Source: Isoetes taiwanensis
Lineage: Eukaryota > Streptophyta > Lycopodiopsida > Isoetales > Isoetaceae
Length of the DNA stretch: 64,000 nt
Assembly: GCA_021234155.1 (NCBI GenBank)
Contig: JAJEKV010000155.1
Location: 543,912-607,911, forward strand
Reading direction: 5' to 3'
Positions 31,600-42,770 of the stretch are shown in pieces (position 1 is the stretch's first letter; every line of letters begins with the position of its first letter). The notes beneath the pieces were generated by a model that saw nothing but the letters and a program-made list of their open reading frames with translations, was not told where the DNA came from and did no database searches. The translations under genes were made by a program, and so were the position numbers.

Positions 31600-32150
31600 C
31601 AAACGCATGCACGTTGTCAATCCAAAATCCCATCGATCCGAGACATCGGATCGACATTCTAGAATGGGGCGAGCATGCATGTCTTGCATGCATGCATGCG
31701 GCGCATGCCCTTTCTGGTTGGGAGTTCACTATTTTAGGCGTGGTTCTGCATCAACGTCTCATCGGCGCTTCCTCTTCTCTCAGCAGTACCTTATTCTCTT
31801 TGAACCCACCCCCTCCCCCCCCTTCTTTGTTTATTGTATTTGTCGCCTGGCACGCGTGACCAGCCCCTCTATTTGAAGAGGTTTTTGTTTTTTGTCGCGT
31901 GGCACGTGTGATCAGCCCCTCCACTCTGGGAGGTTTGTTTTGTCTCGTTTTTTTTGTTGGTGATGTGCAGGTACAGGTTGGCGAGCGACATCTGTTTTTG
32001 GGAGCGATTTCTATGCCGTACGTTTGTCCAAGCCCCTTGCCGAAGGCTTATCACTAGGGTTTTTCCTCGAAAACCCGAAAGGACGGGGTTTTTTAATCCC
32101 GGTGATAAGCTTTCGGCAGGTACACCAGCCAAACATCTATTAGCATTGTA
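31600..32150 (+). repeat. DIRS-family non-coding repeat fragment
   Basis: CCCATCGATCCGAG and CATCGGATCG with TTCTAGAATGGGGCGAGC match the blocks at 33480, 44255, 58568 and 61384. Further on, CCTCGAAAACCCGAAAGGAC and GGGGTTTTTTAATCCCG match 45110-45150 and 62235-62270. The perfect inverted pair 32039-32054/32102-32117 encloses the latter. A GCATGCATGCATGC run lies at about 31680. Confidence 0.5.
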
Positions 32151-32439
32151 TTTTTTTGGGGTCCAAATGATATAATTGGATTTTCCCTTTATTTTTCATG
32201 GGTAGTTCGCATGTGTGCGGCTACCCACTATCCACCATTGTAGAAAATCTGCTGAGATGAATGAGAAGCCTATCTATGCTTTTCTTTTCATTGTTTTTTC
32301 TCTAATGACCTTTTCTTTTTCAGGTCATTGAGCTGATACAAATCCATAGCAGTAACTCGGCTCTTCTTCTTGACTTTGCTTTCTCCCCATCGCTCGGCCT
32401 TGTTGGTTTAACGAATCAGCGTGTAGCTTCCTTCTCGCT

Positions 32440-32720
32440 TACCAGACTCTTTGGACCCTGGTTTCCTTTCTTCCCCTGCCACTCCAAACGAGACCAATTT
32501 GCCCGTGAGCATACACTTTCTTTAGCTCGCTTGCCTTCATTCGCATGCCCCGTCACTATCCTTCAGCACCTAATTTCTACCGGTTCCTATCATCTCCTCG
32601 ATCCTCCGTCCAACGGCCCTCTTTTTCGCTCTTCTCCTTTTTCTCTGCGTCCTTTATCCTGTCCGGCGGCCCTCTTTTTCGCTCTTCTCCTTTCTCTCTG
32701 CGTCCTTTATCCTATCCATT
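32440..32720 (+). pseudogene. DIRS-like tyrosine recombinase fragment
   Basis: One frame reads SKRDQFAREHTLSLARL, then ACPVTILQHLI and GPLFRSSPFS. This is the order of the middle of DIRS/Ngaro-type tyrosine recombinases (SKTDQ-like motif, CPV, GPLF). The recombinase cuts and joins circular cDNA into the genome in these retrotransposons. The catalytic HxxR and Tyr parts are missing. A duplication of CCGxxxGGCCCTCTTTTTCG with CTTCTCC lies at 32610 and 32665. Confidence 0.45.
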
Positions 32721-32819
32721 GCTTTCCGGGTGGTGGTGGGGTGTCTTCTTACTACAAGCAACCTAGAGGTTTCGGCATGCATGCTAGGCTTCTAAGTTCA
32801 AAAGCATCTTAAGAGAGAT

Positions 32820-33410
32820 GTGTCAAATGCGACACATCGAAAGCATCTAAAGCATCGAAGCATCTAAGTTTTAAGATGCGGTTAAGATGTGTTAAAAAAT
32901 TAAATTAAATTATTGAGAAATTCCTTCACTCCATTGCAGCCTTAAATATCTTTGATCTATAGAGACTTTTAGAACTAAAATACAAAGTATATATGAATAA
33001 TAGAAGAGAAAGCCGTTACAGATCTTACTGTTATAAGTTTCTTGCTGCAGATTCTTTTGCCTTGTTGTAGGTCTCCTGACCTGTTGCAAACCTTTTTCTC
33101 TATTGCTGACCTCTATTGCAAACTTCTGGCCCAACTCTTGACCTTCTTGTAGACCTTACAGACCTAGATTGTTGCTTGCTCCATCGCCAAACAGAGAGCT
33201 TTGAAGAAACAATAGTTACAAAAGGCAAAAGAGGCAATAAACTGCACTTATTTTAGGGTCAGCGGTACCAGGCAACATAATCCAAGTGTTTTTGGCCAAA
33301 AAAAAATTTGAAAAAAATAGGTGAAGCATCTATGTAAGATGCGGGTGTCGATGCGCACACATCTACATCTAAGCATCTTATTTTAAGATGCGCACATCTT
33401 ACGAACTTAG
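32820..33410. other. Nothing recognised
   Basis: Includes short CATCTAAG/AAGATGCG repeats at 32830-32890 and 33330-33410. No gene could be supported. Confidence 0.25.
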
Positions 33411-33795
33411 CTAGGCTTATAGTTGAGGAAGTCCTTTGGTAGTCGGCCGGTTTTGTGTCTCTCGCGAGTCCCTTCCCAGAATCCCATCGATCCGAGCCAT
33501 CGGATTGCCATTCTGAAAAGGGACGAGCGCCTATATTAGGCCATTTCCGTTTTGGCTCGGTTATCGACGTCTTCTCACAGCAGCTTCTCTTCTCCTCTCG
33601 TGGCTTCCCTCACTTCCCGCCCTGCTGACGGTGGCGCATGAGTCTTTTTCATTTGTATTTTTCGTTGTTCATGCCTCTTTGTTGTTCTCCACCTGTGAGT
33701 GTTGCTATTCTTATTTTCTGTTCCATCGCCCTCGTGCTGTGTTGTTCTCCACCTGCAGGTGATGCTGTTTATTTCCACCTCGAGGGTGATGCATA
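33411..33795 (+). repeat. DIRS-family terminal-type repeat, copy 1
   Basis: GGCTTATAGTTGAGGAAGT, GTCGGCCGGTTTTGTGTCT, CCCATCGATCCGAG, CTTCTCACAGCAGCTTC and TTGTTCTCCACCTG blocks match 44203-44600, 58500-58930 and 61312-61700 in order. This copy is interrupted at 33795/33796 by the Helitron. Confidence 0.6.
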
Positions 33796-35518
33796 TCTTA
33801 TCTTATATTATAATGTTATACTATAAGTGTGTAGTGCATCGAGCCTTAATTTGAATGGCCGAGATCATCTGGATGCATCCGAAGGCCTAGATTTATTGCA
33901 TGATTTATCAACACTGTGAGTGGTCATGCTTCGATCTCTTAAGGGAAAAGGGTAAATGAAAAGGGGGAAAAGGAAAAGGGAAGTGGAAAGAGAGAATGTG
34001 AAGGGAAAAAAGGCATGGGGAAAAGGGTAAAAGGAAAAGGGCGAAAATGAAGGAGAAAAAAAGCATGAAAAAGGGGAGGAGAAAAAAAGCATGGGAAAAG
34101 GAAGGAGCATGGGAAAAGGGGGGAAAAGAGAAGCATTGAGGAAAGAGGAAAAAGGAAGGGACAAATGGCATAGGAAAAGGGGAAAAAAAAAGGAGAGGGA
34201 AAGGGAAGGGAAAAAACGCATCAAGAAAAGGGGAAGAGTGAAAGGTTGGAAAAATGAGGAAAAGGGAAGGGACAAGGGGGAACAAGAAAAGGATGGGGGG
34301 AGGGGGGAAAAGAAAAGGCATAGAAAAAAGGGAAAGTGAGAAGAAAGAAAAAGGAAAGGGAAAAGGGGGAAAGGGAACCTAGGTAGGTCACAAGGAAAAA
34401 GAAAGAGGGAAACGAGAAAAGGGAAGGGGGGAAGGGCATGAGAGAAAAAGGAAGAGGAAAATGGTGAAGAAAGGAAAAAAGAAAAAAGGGAAAAGAAAAG
34501 GGGCAAGAAAGAAAGGGTGGGGAAAAGAGGAAAATGGGTATAGGAAATAAGAGAATAAGACAAATGTGCAAAAGGCATGGAAAAAGGGAAAAGGAAAAGG
34601 AAAGGAAGGGAAAAAGTGCACAGGAAAAGGATCGGCAAAGGAGGAAAACGGAAAAAAAAAAAAATCCATCAAGAAAAGGAAACGGGAAAAAGGGAAAGGG
34701 AAAGGGAAATAGGGGGAGGGAAAGGAAAAAAGGACACGAGGAAAGGAAAAGAGAAAAGAAAAAGGAAGGGTTGGAAGAAGGGAAAATTGCTCGGGAAGAG
34801 GGAAAGGGTGGGAAAAGGAGGAAAAGGAAGCACGGGAAAAATAGAAAGAAAAAAAGTGTGGGAAAAAAAACATGGGAAAAGGGAAATAAAAAAGAAAAAA
34901 GAATGGAAAAAGGGGGAAAGAGAGAGAGGCATGGGAAAAATGAAATGAGGAAAATGGAAAAGGGGAAGAGAAAAAGGGAACATGGAAAAGGAAAAGAAGG
35001 AAAAGGTGAGGAGATGGAAAAAGGGCATGGAAAACGGGAGGGAGAAAAGAAAAATGGAAGGGAAAAGGGCACACAAAAAAAGGAGGAAAAGAGTGGGAAA
35101 ATGAGGAAAAGAGAAGGGAAAATAGGCATGGAAAAGGGCGAAAGAGTAAAAGGTTGAGAAAAAGGGAAGACATGGAAAAGGGGTGGGGAAAAGAGAAGGC
35201 ATAAAAAAAGAGAAAGGGGAAGGGAAAAGGGCAAAGAAAAAAGAGAAGAGGGAAAATGTGGAGAAAGGAGCAAAAGGGAAGGGAAAAAGGTTATCGGGAA
35301 CAGGGAAGAGGGCAGGAAAGGGATGGGAAAACAAGGAAACATGTGAGAAAGACGAGAAAAAGAAAAGGAAAAGAAAAAAAAAAGTAGAGAAAATAAGAAA
35401 AAATGAAATGCGGGATAGAGCAAAAGGGGAAGGGAAAGGGATATGGCTTTTCTCACTGCATCCCAAAGCATTTACAGGCTCTCAACTTATGCCCAGCGAT
35501 GCTGGGCACCATTACTAG
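33796..35518 (+). mobile_element. Non-autonomous Helitron with purine-rich core
   Basis: The element starts TCTTATCTTATATTA and ends GCCCAGC-GAT-GCTGGGC, ACCATTA, CTAG. It sits between GATGCATA and TTTTTACATA. The uninterrupted sequence GATGCATA joined to TTTTTACATA occurs at 41357-41374 in a related repeat, exactly the A|T insertion expected of Helitrons. The 5' 130 bases are unique-like (GGCCGAGATCATC, GAAGGCCTAGATTTATTG). About 1.5 kb of A/G-only sequence follows (33945-35445), then 70 bases to the 3' hairpin. No Rep/helicase frame is present. Confidence 0.75.
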
Positions 35519-35690
35519 TTTTTACATAATAGTTCTCCACCCGCTGGGTAATGCTTTATGCTGTTTATTTCCACCTCGAGGGTGATGTATATTTTACATA
35601 ATGGTTCTTCACCCGCTGGGTGATGCTTTTTCCACCCTATGGGTGAGCCCTAATTTGAATGGCCGAGATCATATGGATGCATCCGAAGGC
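35519..35690 (+). repeat. DIRS-family repeat downstream of the Helitron
   Basis: CTCCACCCGCTGGGT, TTTATTTCCACCTCGAGGGT and GATGTATATTTTACATAATG blocks match 41292-41410. Near 35645 it joins another copy of the Helitron 5' part (GAATGGCCGAGATCATATGG). Confidence 0.55.
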
Positions 35691-36431
35691 CTACACAAGG
35701 AGCCCAAAACTAAACTATTATATTTAACCAATGTCAGATCATCTAAAAACCATGATATATGTAGTTTTTTATGCATGATTTTATTTGACAGAGAGAAACC
35801 ACATATCAAAGTGGTTTTTTGTGATCGGTAGTGGTTATGAATGTTGGTTTTAAATGTGATAGTGGTTTGTTAAAACTAGTTATGGTTTTTGAGATTGTTT
35901 ATGACATGACGTGGTATAAAAGCTAGTTCAATTTTGTCCAATATTACTCAATGTACATTGAATTGAATTAAAAAATTTTGTTGTTATATTAATCTTGAGG
36001 GTCCTACGACCATATATGCAAGGTGCGAACAAAGCTTCAACGTCAACAATGGCAATAGAACCACATCATCCTGGTGTCCACTCCACTGCTCTGGAATACA
36101 TCTTGGCGCCCACCTTGGTGTCCACAGCGGTGGCAGGGCCACAATGTCCTGGTACTAGGAGCCCAAAATAGGTGGTCAATGGTGGCAGTCCTGGTACCTA
36201 ACAGTGGTGTCCAGCGATGGCAGAGCTGCACTGTCCTGGAATTGAACTCTAGGTCAAATATGGGTGATGTGAAAACTTTGATGACTAGGATGGTGATGTC
36301 ATTAATTTGGTGACGTGGCATGATGATGTGGATGTCTTCTAGTGGCAGCAAAGCCGCATGATCCTGGGACCCATGTTAAATGCCCTGGTCTTCCAGGGAG
36401 GTAACCCACTGGCCCGGTACACATTAGTGAT
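35691..36431. other. Unassigned; short GTCCTGG-type repeats
   Basis: Around 36070-36245 the words TCCTGGT, GGTGTCC and GGTGGCAG recur with irregular spacing. No gene is recognised. Confidence 0.25.
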
Positions 36432-36490
36432 ACAATTACTATCATGCTTAAAAAAACTCACCTCGAAGGGTTTTCGAGGACATACTATAG
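36432..36490 (-). repeat. Hairpin-core repeat, reverse orientation
   Basis: On the minus strand, AATACTATAGTATG and CATGATAGTAATT can pair around TCCTCGAAAACCC and GAGTTTTTTTAAG, the core seen at 32060 and 45115 with a different stem. Confidence 0.4.
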
Positions 36491-37770
36491 TATTTGATTG
36501 GCATAATGGTATGTGAAAACGATTGGTTCATTATATAATATTGGTTTATTTTGAATGTTCAATTAAAGTGGCCTTTAACTTGACCTTCTGTCACTGGTCT
36601 CTGCTTGTGGTATTGTGACGTGTATGCATGGATGCATCAATACATCTGCACAAAAAACGAATTTTATTCTATTGTTACAAGCTATACAATTTATTCTCTT
36701 TTTAGTTCAATCCAATTTTCTTCTCAAATGCCACTTCATATTGATCTGAACATTCTCATTATTATCTATCTATTATATGAAATCATCACATATAATAACT
36801 TTGAAGTGAGTGGTTGAATTAAAAAATGCATTGAATTGTTACTAAATGGTAGGTGAATGAAATATGTTTATCTTCTATATAAAGATGTCAATAGTTTGCT
36901 CACACTAGATCATCAATAGGTGTGTATATTGCATGTAGATATACCACACTTATGCTAATAGAAGAAGAAGGAGCATCTCACCAGAGACCAACTGGACTAT
37001 GAAACGTACATACCAAACCAACATTGATCGATAGGTCTTACCAATATTTTTTAAGTAGGCTCCAAGTTTTAGAACTCCTTATTGTAGCAAGCTCAAACTC
37101 ACATAAGCCCCTTCAAACTTTGAAATATTACAAGAATACCTTGCCGTAAATGGAAAGAAGAGGATTCTCTAATCCGGCTAGCTTCGGCATCCTTCAGACC
37201 CAAACTGCCCACGGATTCTCTAATCCGGCTACCTCTGGCCGTCTCTGGCAGCGCAAAATATTTGTTGTGTGGAATAGAGCAGAGCAGGTGTTGTGGCACA
37301 GGGTCACAGGGCTGCCCTTTGAGCTCGGTTCCACAAAACCGGCAAACGGCTGGGTTGCACAATAGCTGGGTCGCAGTTGGTTCAAATGGCTGGGCAAAAA
37401 TCGCTTCTCAAAGTCTTTATTAAAAGTTTTTGCTGTCTGCAGGGTTTATGTTTCTTCGTATTTGCCATAGCAGAAAGAATCGATCATTTAGCTTTCATTC
37501 CTCTTCCATTTCTGTACCTCTGAATCTCGCTTTTTGGTTGTGGCCATTGCATCTGCTATAGCTGCCACTGGATATGATTTAGCTTCGCCGGAGCTTATCA
37601 GGTTCAGACTCTGGCTTTATCGAACCAGTGACTTGTGCATGTATTTGCACATTTTTGTGTATTCATTGTTTATATGTGACAATTCAGAGGTTTAACAATG
37701 GTTACAAGAGGCTAGGGATAAAAAATTAAACCATACTCTGGCGGCTAGGGCAGAACCGACATTAATAGCC
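36491..37770. other. No recognised gene; short direct repeats
   Basis: GGATTCTCTAATCCGGCTA is repeated at 37158 and 37212. Near 36973-37000 (minus strand) a diverged SINE-like tail (CAGTTGGTCTCTGGTGAG before CTTCTTCTTC) is visible. Open frames at 37099-37365 overlap the direct repeat. Confidence 0.25.
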
Positions 37771-37778
37771 TATAAATA
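37771..37778 (+). promoter_or_regulatory. Possible TATA box
   Basis: TATAAATA lies 60-70 bases before a pyrimidine-rich and purine-start stretch, with CTCATTGGCC nearby. A 30-bp tandem (TACTCAGTGAATCTCAAGCG) lies at 37815 and 37846. No clear coding region follows, so any transcript may be non-coding or the match chance. Confidence 0.2.
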
Positions 37779-39672
37779 CTCTTCATTCCCTCTTTTTCCC
37801 TCTCATTGGCCATTACTCAGTGAATCTCAAGCGCCTGGCCTCTACTCAGTGAATCTCAAGCGCCTGGCCGGAAGAAAAAATATAGGGGAGCCTCGCTTGT
37901 GGGTAGACCCTTCCCCTTTTTATTTTTTTTGTGCTCTCTGAAGACTTTCTTAAGAGTTTGTAGTCTCTAGAATTGCATGTCGTTTAAGCTTTCTCCCTTT
38001 CTATAAGTATGTCGGTTCTCCTTGTTGCTGCTTTCTTCTGTTTTAGAAATAAGCAAAGTTGCTGGGCTCTCTTACACACTCAAGGTTTGGATTCAGATTT
38101 TTGCGCTGTGCAGTGGTGAATCGAAACAATGGCCAGGTCAAGCTAGGAATGCTGTTTCTAGCTCCTCGTGTTCGTCCTCTGCAAATTCTTATTGCTGTAA
38201 TTTTTTGCAAAGTTTTTGAGTTCCTTGTAGTTTGATGGATTGAAGCGGCAAGGCCGCGCGTAGGATGCTGGATCTGGCTGAGGAATGCCAGATTTTAGCT
38301 CCCCAGATTGATCCTTTGCTCTTGTTTTTTCTTTTGCTGCTAATGATGTTTCTGTATCTCTGCTTTAACTTTCTCTAGCCTGGATTCAGTGCTTGCCAAG
38401 AATGGTGCGGTGTTGAAGCGTTCCCTCTATGCAAGTAATACGCAGGAACAATTTAACCTTAGTTTGTCTGTGCGTTTTTAACCCCTTGTGGTGTGATGCT
38501 CTTGCAGTTTACAGTGCTAGCATTCTCCTATTGTGATCGTGCCAGTAGATTGATATATCTGTTGCCTCAACTCATCAAGAGCTATCCATCTCAATGAGTG
38601 ATTGTCCATTATATTGGATAGAAGTGTTCATTTAGTTTGCTGTTTATTCAGGAACAAGTAATTTCGTCTCATTACTGGTATTTTTTGATCGCATGTGCTT
38701 AATCTTTACTTTAAAAGCTAAGCAGCATGCCTTATGGAAGTGTTTGGGTTCAATTCCCAAAGGCAACGCTTGGAAAGACAACAATTAAAACACCTGTTTG
38801 TGAGAATGAGAGGGCAGTAAGGTAAGAACAGACACAACTCAATGAGAAAAAATAAAAGAAAAGATAATTATACCACGTGGTACAAATTATGAAGAACGTT
38901 ATCTATCCTAGATAAAAAACAAGAAGATGTAAATGGCACTAATGACAATCATCAACATCAACGGTGACTATTACATATGAGATGATGGTAATCACAACGA
39001 CAATCATCACCATTACTAGGTGACTGTGGTAATCACAACGACAATCATCACCATTACTAGGTGATCGTTACTTATGAGGTGATAGTACTTATCACAATGA
39101 CAATCATCAATGGTGACCGTTACTTATCAGGTGATATGGCATAATTAAACATCAATGACATGGACCAAAAAACTACTAGCAATGTGATGGAGAAACTCAT
39201 CATGGTTTATGACTTGAAATGGCAATGATTCTCAACTTAAAAGTATGCTTCATTTTGTTCACTATCTTAATGCAAAAATTGTTGGTAGTTAGTCCATGTT
39301 CTACAATAAAAAACTATAACAGGAATCAACATTAGTTCATATGAAATAAGGTAGGTAATTTCATTAGAAAAGCATTTAAGTTACACAAACTATTGAAGTC
39401 GAATTTGTTAGTGGTTTATGGCCTTACTAATCAATTTACATGCTTAAAATTGAGAAATAAAGCACTACTATAAACCAAACAAACAATCATAAAGAACTAT
39501 GATGCTTAACTATGGCAACAAACTAGAATGATAAGTCATACATAAGAACTCCACCACATAACTATTAATGGTTATTCAACACATTAACCCACTTAGTGAC
39601 ATCTCTTTTTTATAATGATTTTATGTAAAAACTGTTGTAAAAAACTAATAGTGATTGTTTTTTGGGCGCCTT
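37779..39672. other. No recognised gene; tandem repeat inside
   Basis: T-rich sequence with intron-like features but no supported exon (37780-38700). At about 38945-39135, AATCACAACGACAATCATC with ACCATTACTAGGTGA repeats in three or four diverged units of about 45 bases. The rest is AT-rich. Confidence 0.25.
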
Positions 39673-41291
39673 GTGCTAGATTTATTGCACTATTTATCAA
39701 CATTGTGAGTGGTCATGCTTCGATCTCTTAAGGGAAAAGGGTAAATGAAAAGGGGGAAAAGGAAAAGGGAAGTGGAAAGAGAGAATGTGAAGGGCAAAAA
39801 GGCATGGGGAAAAGGGAATAGGGTAAAAGAAAAAGGGAGAAAATGAAGGAGAAAAAAAGCATGAAAAAGGGGAGGAGAAAAAAAGCATGGGAAAAGGAAG
39901 GAGCATGGGAAAAGGGGGGAAAAGAGAAGCGTTGAGGAAAGAGGAAAAAAGAAGGGACAAATGCATAGGAAAAAGGAAAAAAAAAAGAGATGGAAAGGGA
40001 AGGGAAAAAACGCATCAAGAAAAGGGGAAGAGTGAAAGGTTGGAAAAATGAGGAAAAGGGAAGGGACAAGGGGGAACAAGAAAAGGATGGGGAGAGGGGA
40101 AAAGAAAAGGGGCATAGAAAAAGGGAAAGTGAGAAGAAAGAAAAAGGAAAGGGAAAAGGGGAAAGGGAAGTTAGGTAGGTCACAAGGAAAAAGAAAGAGG
40201 GAAACGAGAAAAGGGAAGGGGGGAAGGGCATGAGAGAAAAAAGAAAAGGAAAATGGTGAAGAAAGGGAAAAAAGAAAAAAGGGAAAAGAAAAGGGGCAAG
40301 AAAGAAAGGGTGAGGAAAAGAGAAAAATGGGTATAGGAAATAAGAGAATAAGACAAATGTGCAAAAGGCATGGAAAAAGGGTGTAAAGGAAAAGGAAAGA
40401 AAGGGAAAAAGTGCACAAGAAAAGGATCGGCAAAGGAGGAAAACGGAAAGAAAAAAATCCATCAAGAAAAGGAAACGGGAAAAAAGGGAAAGGGAAAGGG
40501 AAGCAGGGGAGTGATGGAGGGGAGGGAAAGGAAAAAAGGACATAAGGAAAGGAAAAGAGAAAAGAAAAAGGAAGGGTTGAAAGAAGGGAAAATTGCACGG
40601 GAAGAGGGAAAGGGGGATAAGGAGGAAAAGGAAGCACGGGAAAAATAGAAAGAAAAAAAGTGTGGGAAAAAGGACATGGGAAAAGGGAAATAAAAAAGAA
40701 AAAAGAATGGAAAAAGGGGGAAAGAGAGAGAGGCACGGGAAAAATGAAATGAGGAAAATGGAAAAGGGGAAGAGAAAAAGGGTGAGGAGATGGAAAAAGG
40801 GCATGAAAAGCGGGAGGGAGAAAAGAAAAATGGAAGGGAAAAGGGCACACAAAAAAAGGAGGAGAAGAGTGGGAAAAGGAGGAAAAGAGAAGGGAAAATA
40901 GGCATGGAAAAGGGCGAAAGAGTAAAAGGTTGAGAAAAAAGAAAGACATGGAAAAGGGGTGGGGAAAAGAGAAGGCATAAAAAAAGAGAAAGGGGAAGGG
41001 AAAAGGGCAAAGAAAAAAGAGAAGAGGGAAAAGGTGGAGAAAGGAGCAAAAGGGAAGGGAAAAAGGTTATCGGGAACAGGGAAGGGGGAAGGAAAGGGAT
41101 GGGAAAACAAGGAAACATGTGAGAAAGACGAGAAAAAAAAGGAAAAGAAAAAAAAAGTAGACAAAATAAGAAAAAATAAAATGTGGGATAGAGCAAAAGG
41201 GGAAGGGAAAGGGATAGGGCTTTTCTCACTACATCCCAAAGCATTTACAGGCTCTCAACTTATGCCCAGCGACACTGGGCACCATTACTAG
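39673..41291 (+). mobile_element. Helitron copy 2, 5' end replaced
   Basis: From CTAGATTTATTGCAC onward it matches 33883-35518 nearly base for base, with small indels, including the purine core and the 3' end GCCCAGCGACACTGGGC, ACCATTA, CTAG at 41288-41291, followed by TTTTTACATA. The first ~90 bases of copy 1 are absent, so the copy begins inside the element. The shared 3' flank indicates duplication of the insertion with its surroundings rather than a second transposition. Confidence 0.7.
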
Positions 41292-41629
41292 TTTTTACAT
41301 AATGGTTCTCCACCCGCTGGGTGATGCTTTATGCTGTTTATTTCCACCTTGAGGGTGATGCATATTTTTACATAATGGTGGGTGATGCTTTTTCCACCCT
41401 ATGGGTGATGCTATATTTTTCTGTTATGTTCTTTTTCCCTCTTTTTCATTTTCGAACCTTCTTGGTGCAGCTTGTGCTGTTTGTTTTTCTCTAATCTCTG
41501 ACCATTTACGGGTGTTCTTTTTGGGAGTTTTTTTGTATTGCTTGCAGGATTCCGCCGTTTTCCGTCGTCTGCTAGGGTCCTGCTCATTTTTTTTGTTCGC
41601 CATCACCCCTCTCCTTCGGACACATTCGG
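41292..41629 (+). repeat. DIRS-family leader, upstream of reverse transcriptase
   Basis: CCACCCGCTGGGTGATGCTT, TTGTGCTGTTTGTTTTTCT, CGGGTGTTCTTTTTGGG and GTCCTGCTCATTTTTTTTG blocks correspond in order to 44520-44990 and 61640-62080. It contains the uninterrupted Helitron target at 41357-41374. Compared with the other copies the gag-like part seen near 63420 is missing. Confidence 0.5.
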
Positions 41630-42487
41630 GGGAGGCTTTCGCCGTTTGCTGGGTTCTGGACTTACGCTATCTCAATTCTTTTTTGTCGGTGCCTTCTTTT
41701 CGCTATGAGTCTCTGTCTGATGCTTTGGCCATCCTTCAGCCTCACGATTTTCTCTTTACTTTGGACCTGAAATCCGGCTACCATCATGTTCCCATCTCGC
41801 CTCCTCATCACACTTTTTTAGGGTTTCAGTTTGACCAGCATTTTTTTTGTCTTTACTATGCTCCCCTTTGGCTTGGCCTCTGCTCCCTTTGTCTTTACCA
41901 AAGTAATGCGCCCCTTAGTTCGCCATTGGCGCGCCGCCGGTATTCGTTGCACCCCTTATATGGATGATTTCCTTTTTAACGCTCAGCATGATCCTAGTTC
42001 TCTTCAGTATCGCATCATTTCTGATTTGCAAGCTGCTGGTTTTCTCATTGCTTGGCCTAAATGTCGTTTGCGTCTATCCCACCGCACCATTTTCCTTGGG
42101 TTTCTCCTTGATGCTTCTGCTATGGTTATCTGCCTCTCTTCTAAGAAATTAGCTAAGTTTTTTCATCTCTCCTCTTCACTTCTTTCCTCTTCATGCCTTA
42201 CGTCCCGTCACCTTGCCAAATTCTTGGGGTTTCTCCAGTCTCTGCGCATTGTTTTTGGTTCCCTTGTCTCCGCTTTGACGTTCTTTTCTTATCGCCTTAT
42301 TCAACCTTTTCACTGGGATGCACCTATTTCTTTATCTTCGTTAGCCCGTATGGAAATTGTATTGTGGGAATCCGTTGCCTCTTCCTTGAGTTTTCGCCCT
42401 ATTTCCCCACCCCGACGTCCTTCCGCCGTCATTGGGTTTGATGCTAGTTCTTTTGGTTTGGGGGGGTGGCTCCTTCTTCGTAAGTAA
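41630..42487 (+). pseudogene. DIRS-like reverse transcriptase
   Basis: The frame reads FAVCWVLDLRYLN, then FTLDLKSGYHHVPI (catalytic motif A). After a one-base shift in a T8 run (41841-41848) it continues FFVFTMLPFGLASAP and PYMDDFLF (the YMDD catalytic pair), then FLGFLLD. Motif spacing and the ML/MPFGL block fit DIRS/Ngaro-type enzymes rather than LINE or Copia. The product copies element RNA into DNA. The missing gag, the shift here and a second shift near 42487 make it non-functional. Confidence 0.7.
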
Positions 42488-42770
42488 CCCGTGTAGACTT
42501 TGTTGACCTTTTCTCTGAATCAGAAATTTCTCGCTCTTCTACTTGGCGCGAACTCTTCGCTTATTATCAAGTTTTGCGCTCGGCTTTGCCTTTTCTTCAT
42601 GCTCGCCTAGTCACAGTTTGTGGGGATAATTTGAATGTGGCCACTATTCTGCAGAAAGGGGGGTCTTCCTCGCCTGATATCCATTTTCTTATGCTCGAGA
42701 TTTTCCTCCTTTGTTTTCATTTTTTCCATCTCCTTGGAGCCTGTTTGGATTCCTCGCTCCCAAAATGAAT
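42424..42770 (+). pseudogene. RNase H domain of DIRS-like element
   Basis: GFDASSFGLGGWLL carries the first acidic residue of RNase H. After a shift at a G-run (about 42460-42487) the frame gives SSTWRELFAYYQVLRSA, VCGDNLNVATILQKGGSS and DIHFLMLEIF, matching the second and third RNase H blocks in DIRS elements. It degrades the RNA template during replication. It is continuous with the reverse transcriptase and the following connecting domain, in two frames. Confidence 0.65.

Noticed and set aside
34221-35471. 416-codon frame on the minus strand, and a 503-codon frame at 39728-41239
   Set aside because: Same compositional effect in the purine cores of the two Helitron copies.
38741-38775. GGGTTCAATTCCC suggested a tRNA B box
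   Set aside because: No A box, acceptor stem or cloverleaf could be formed around it.
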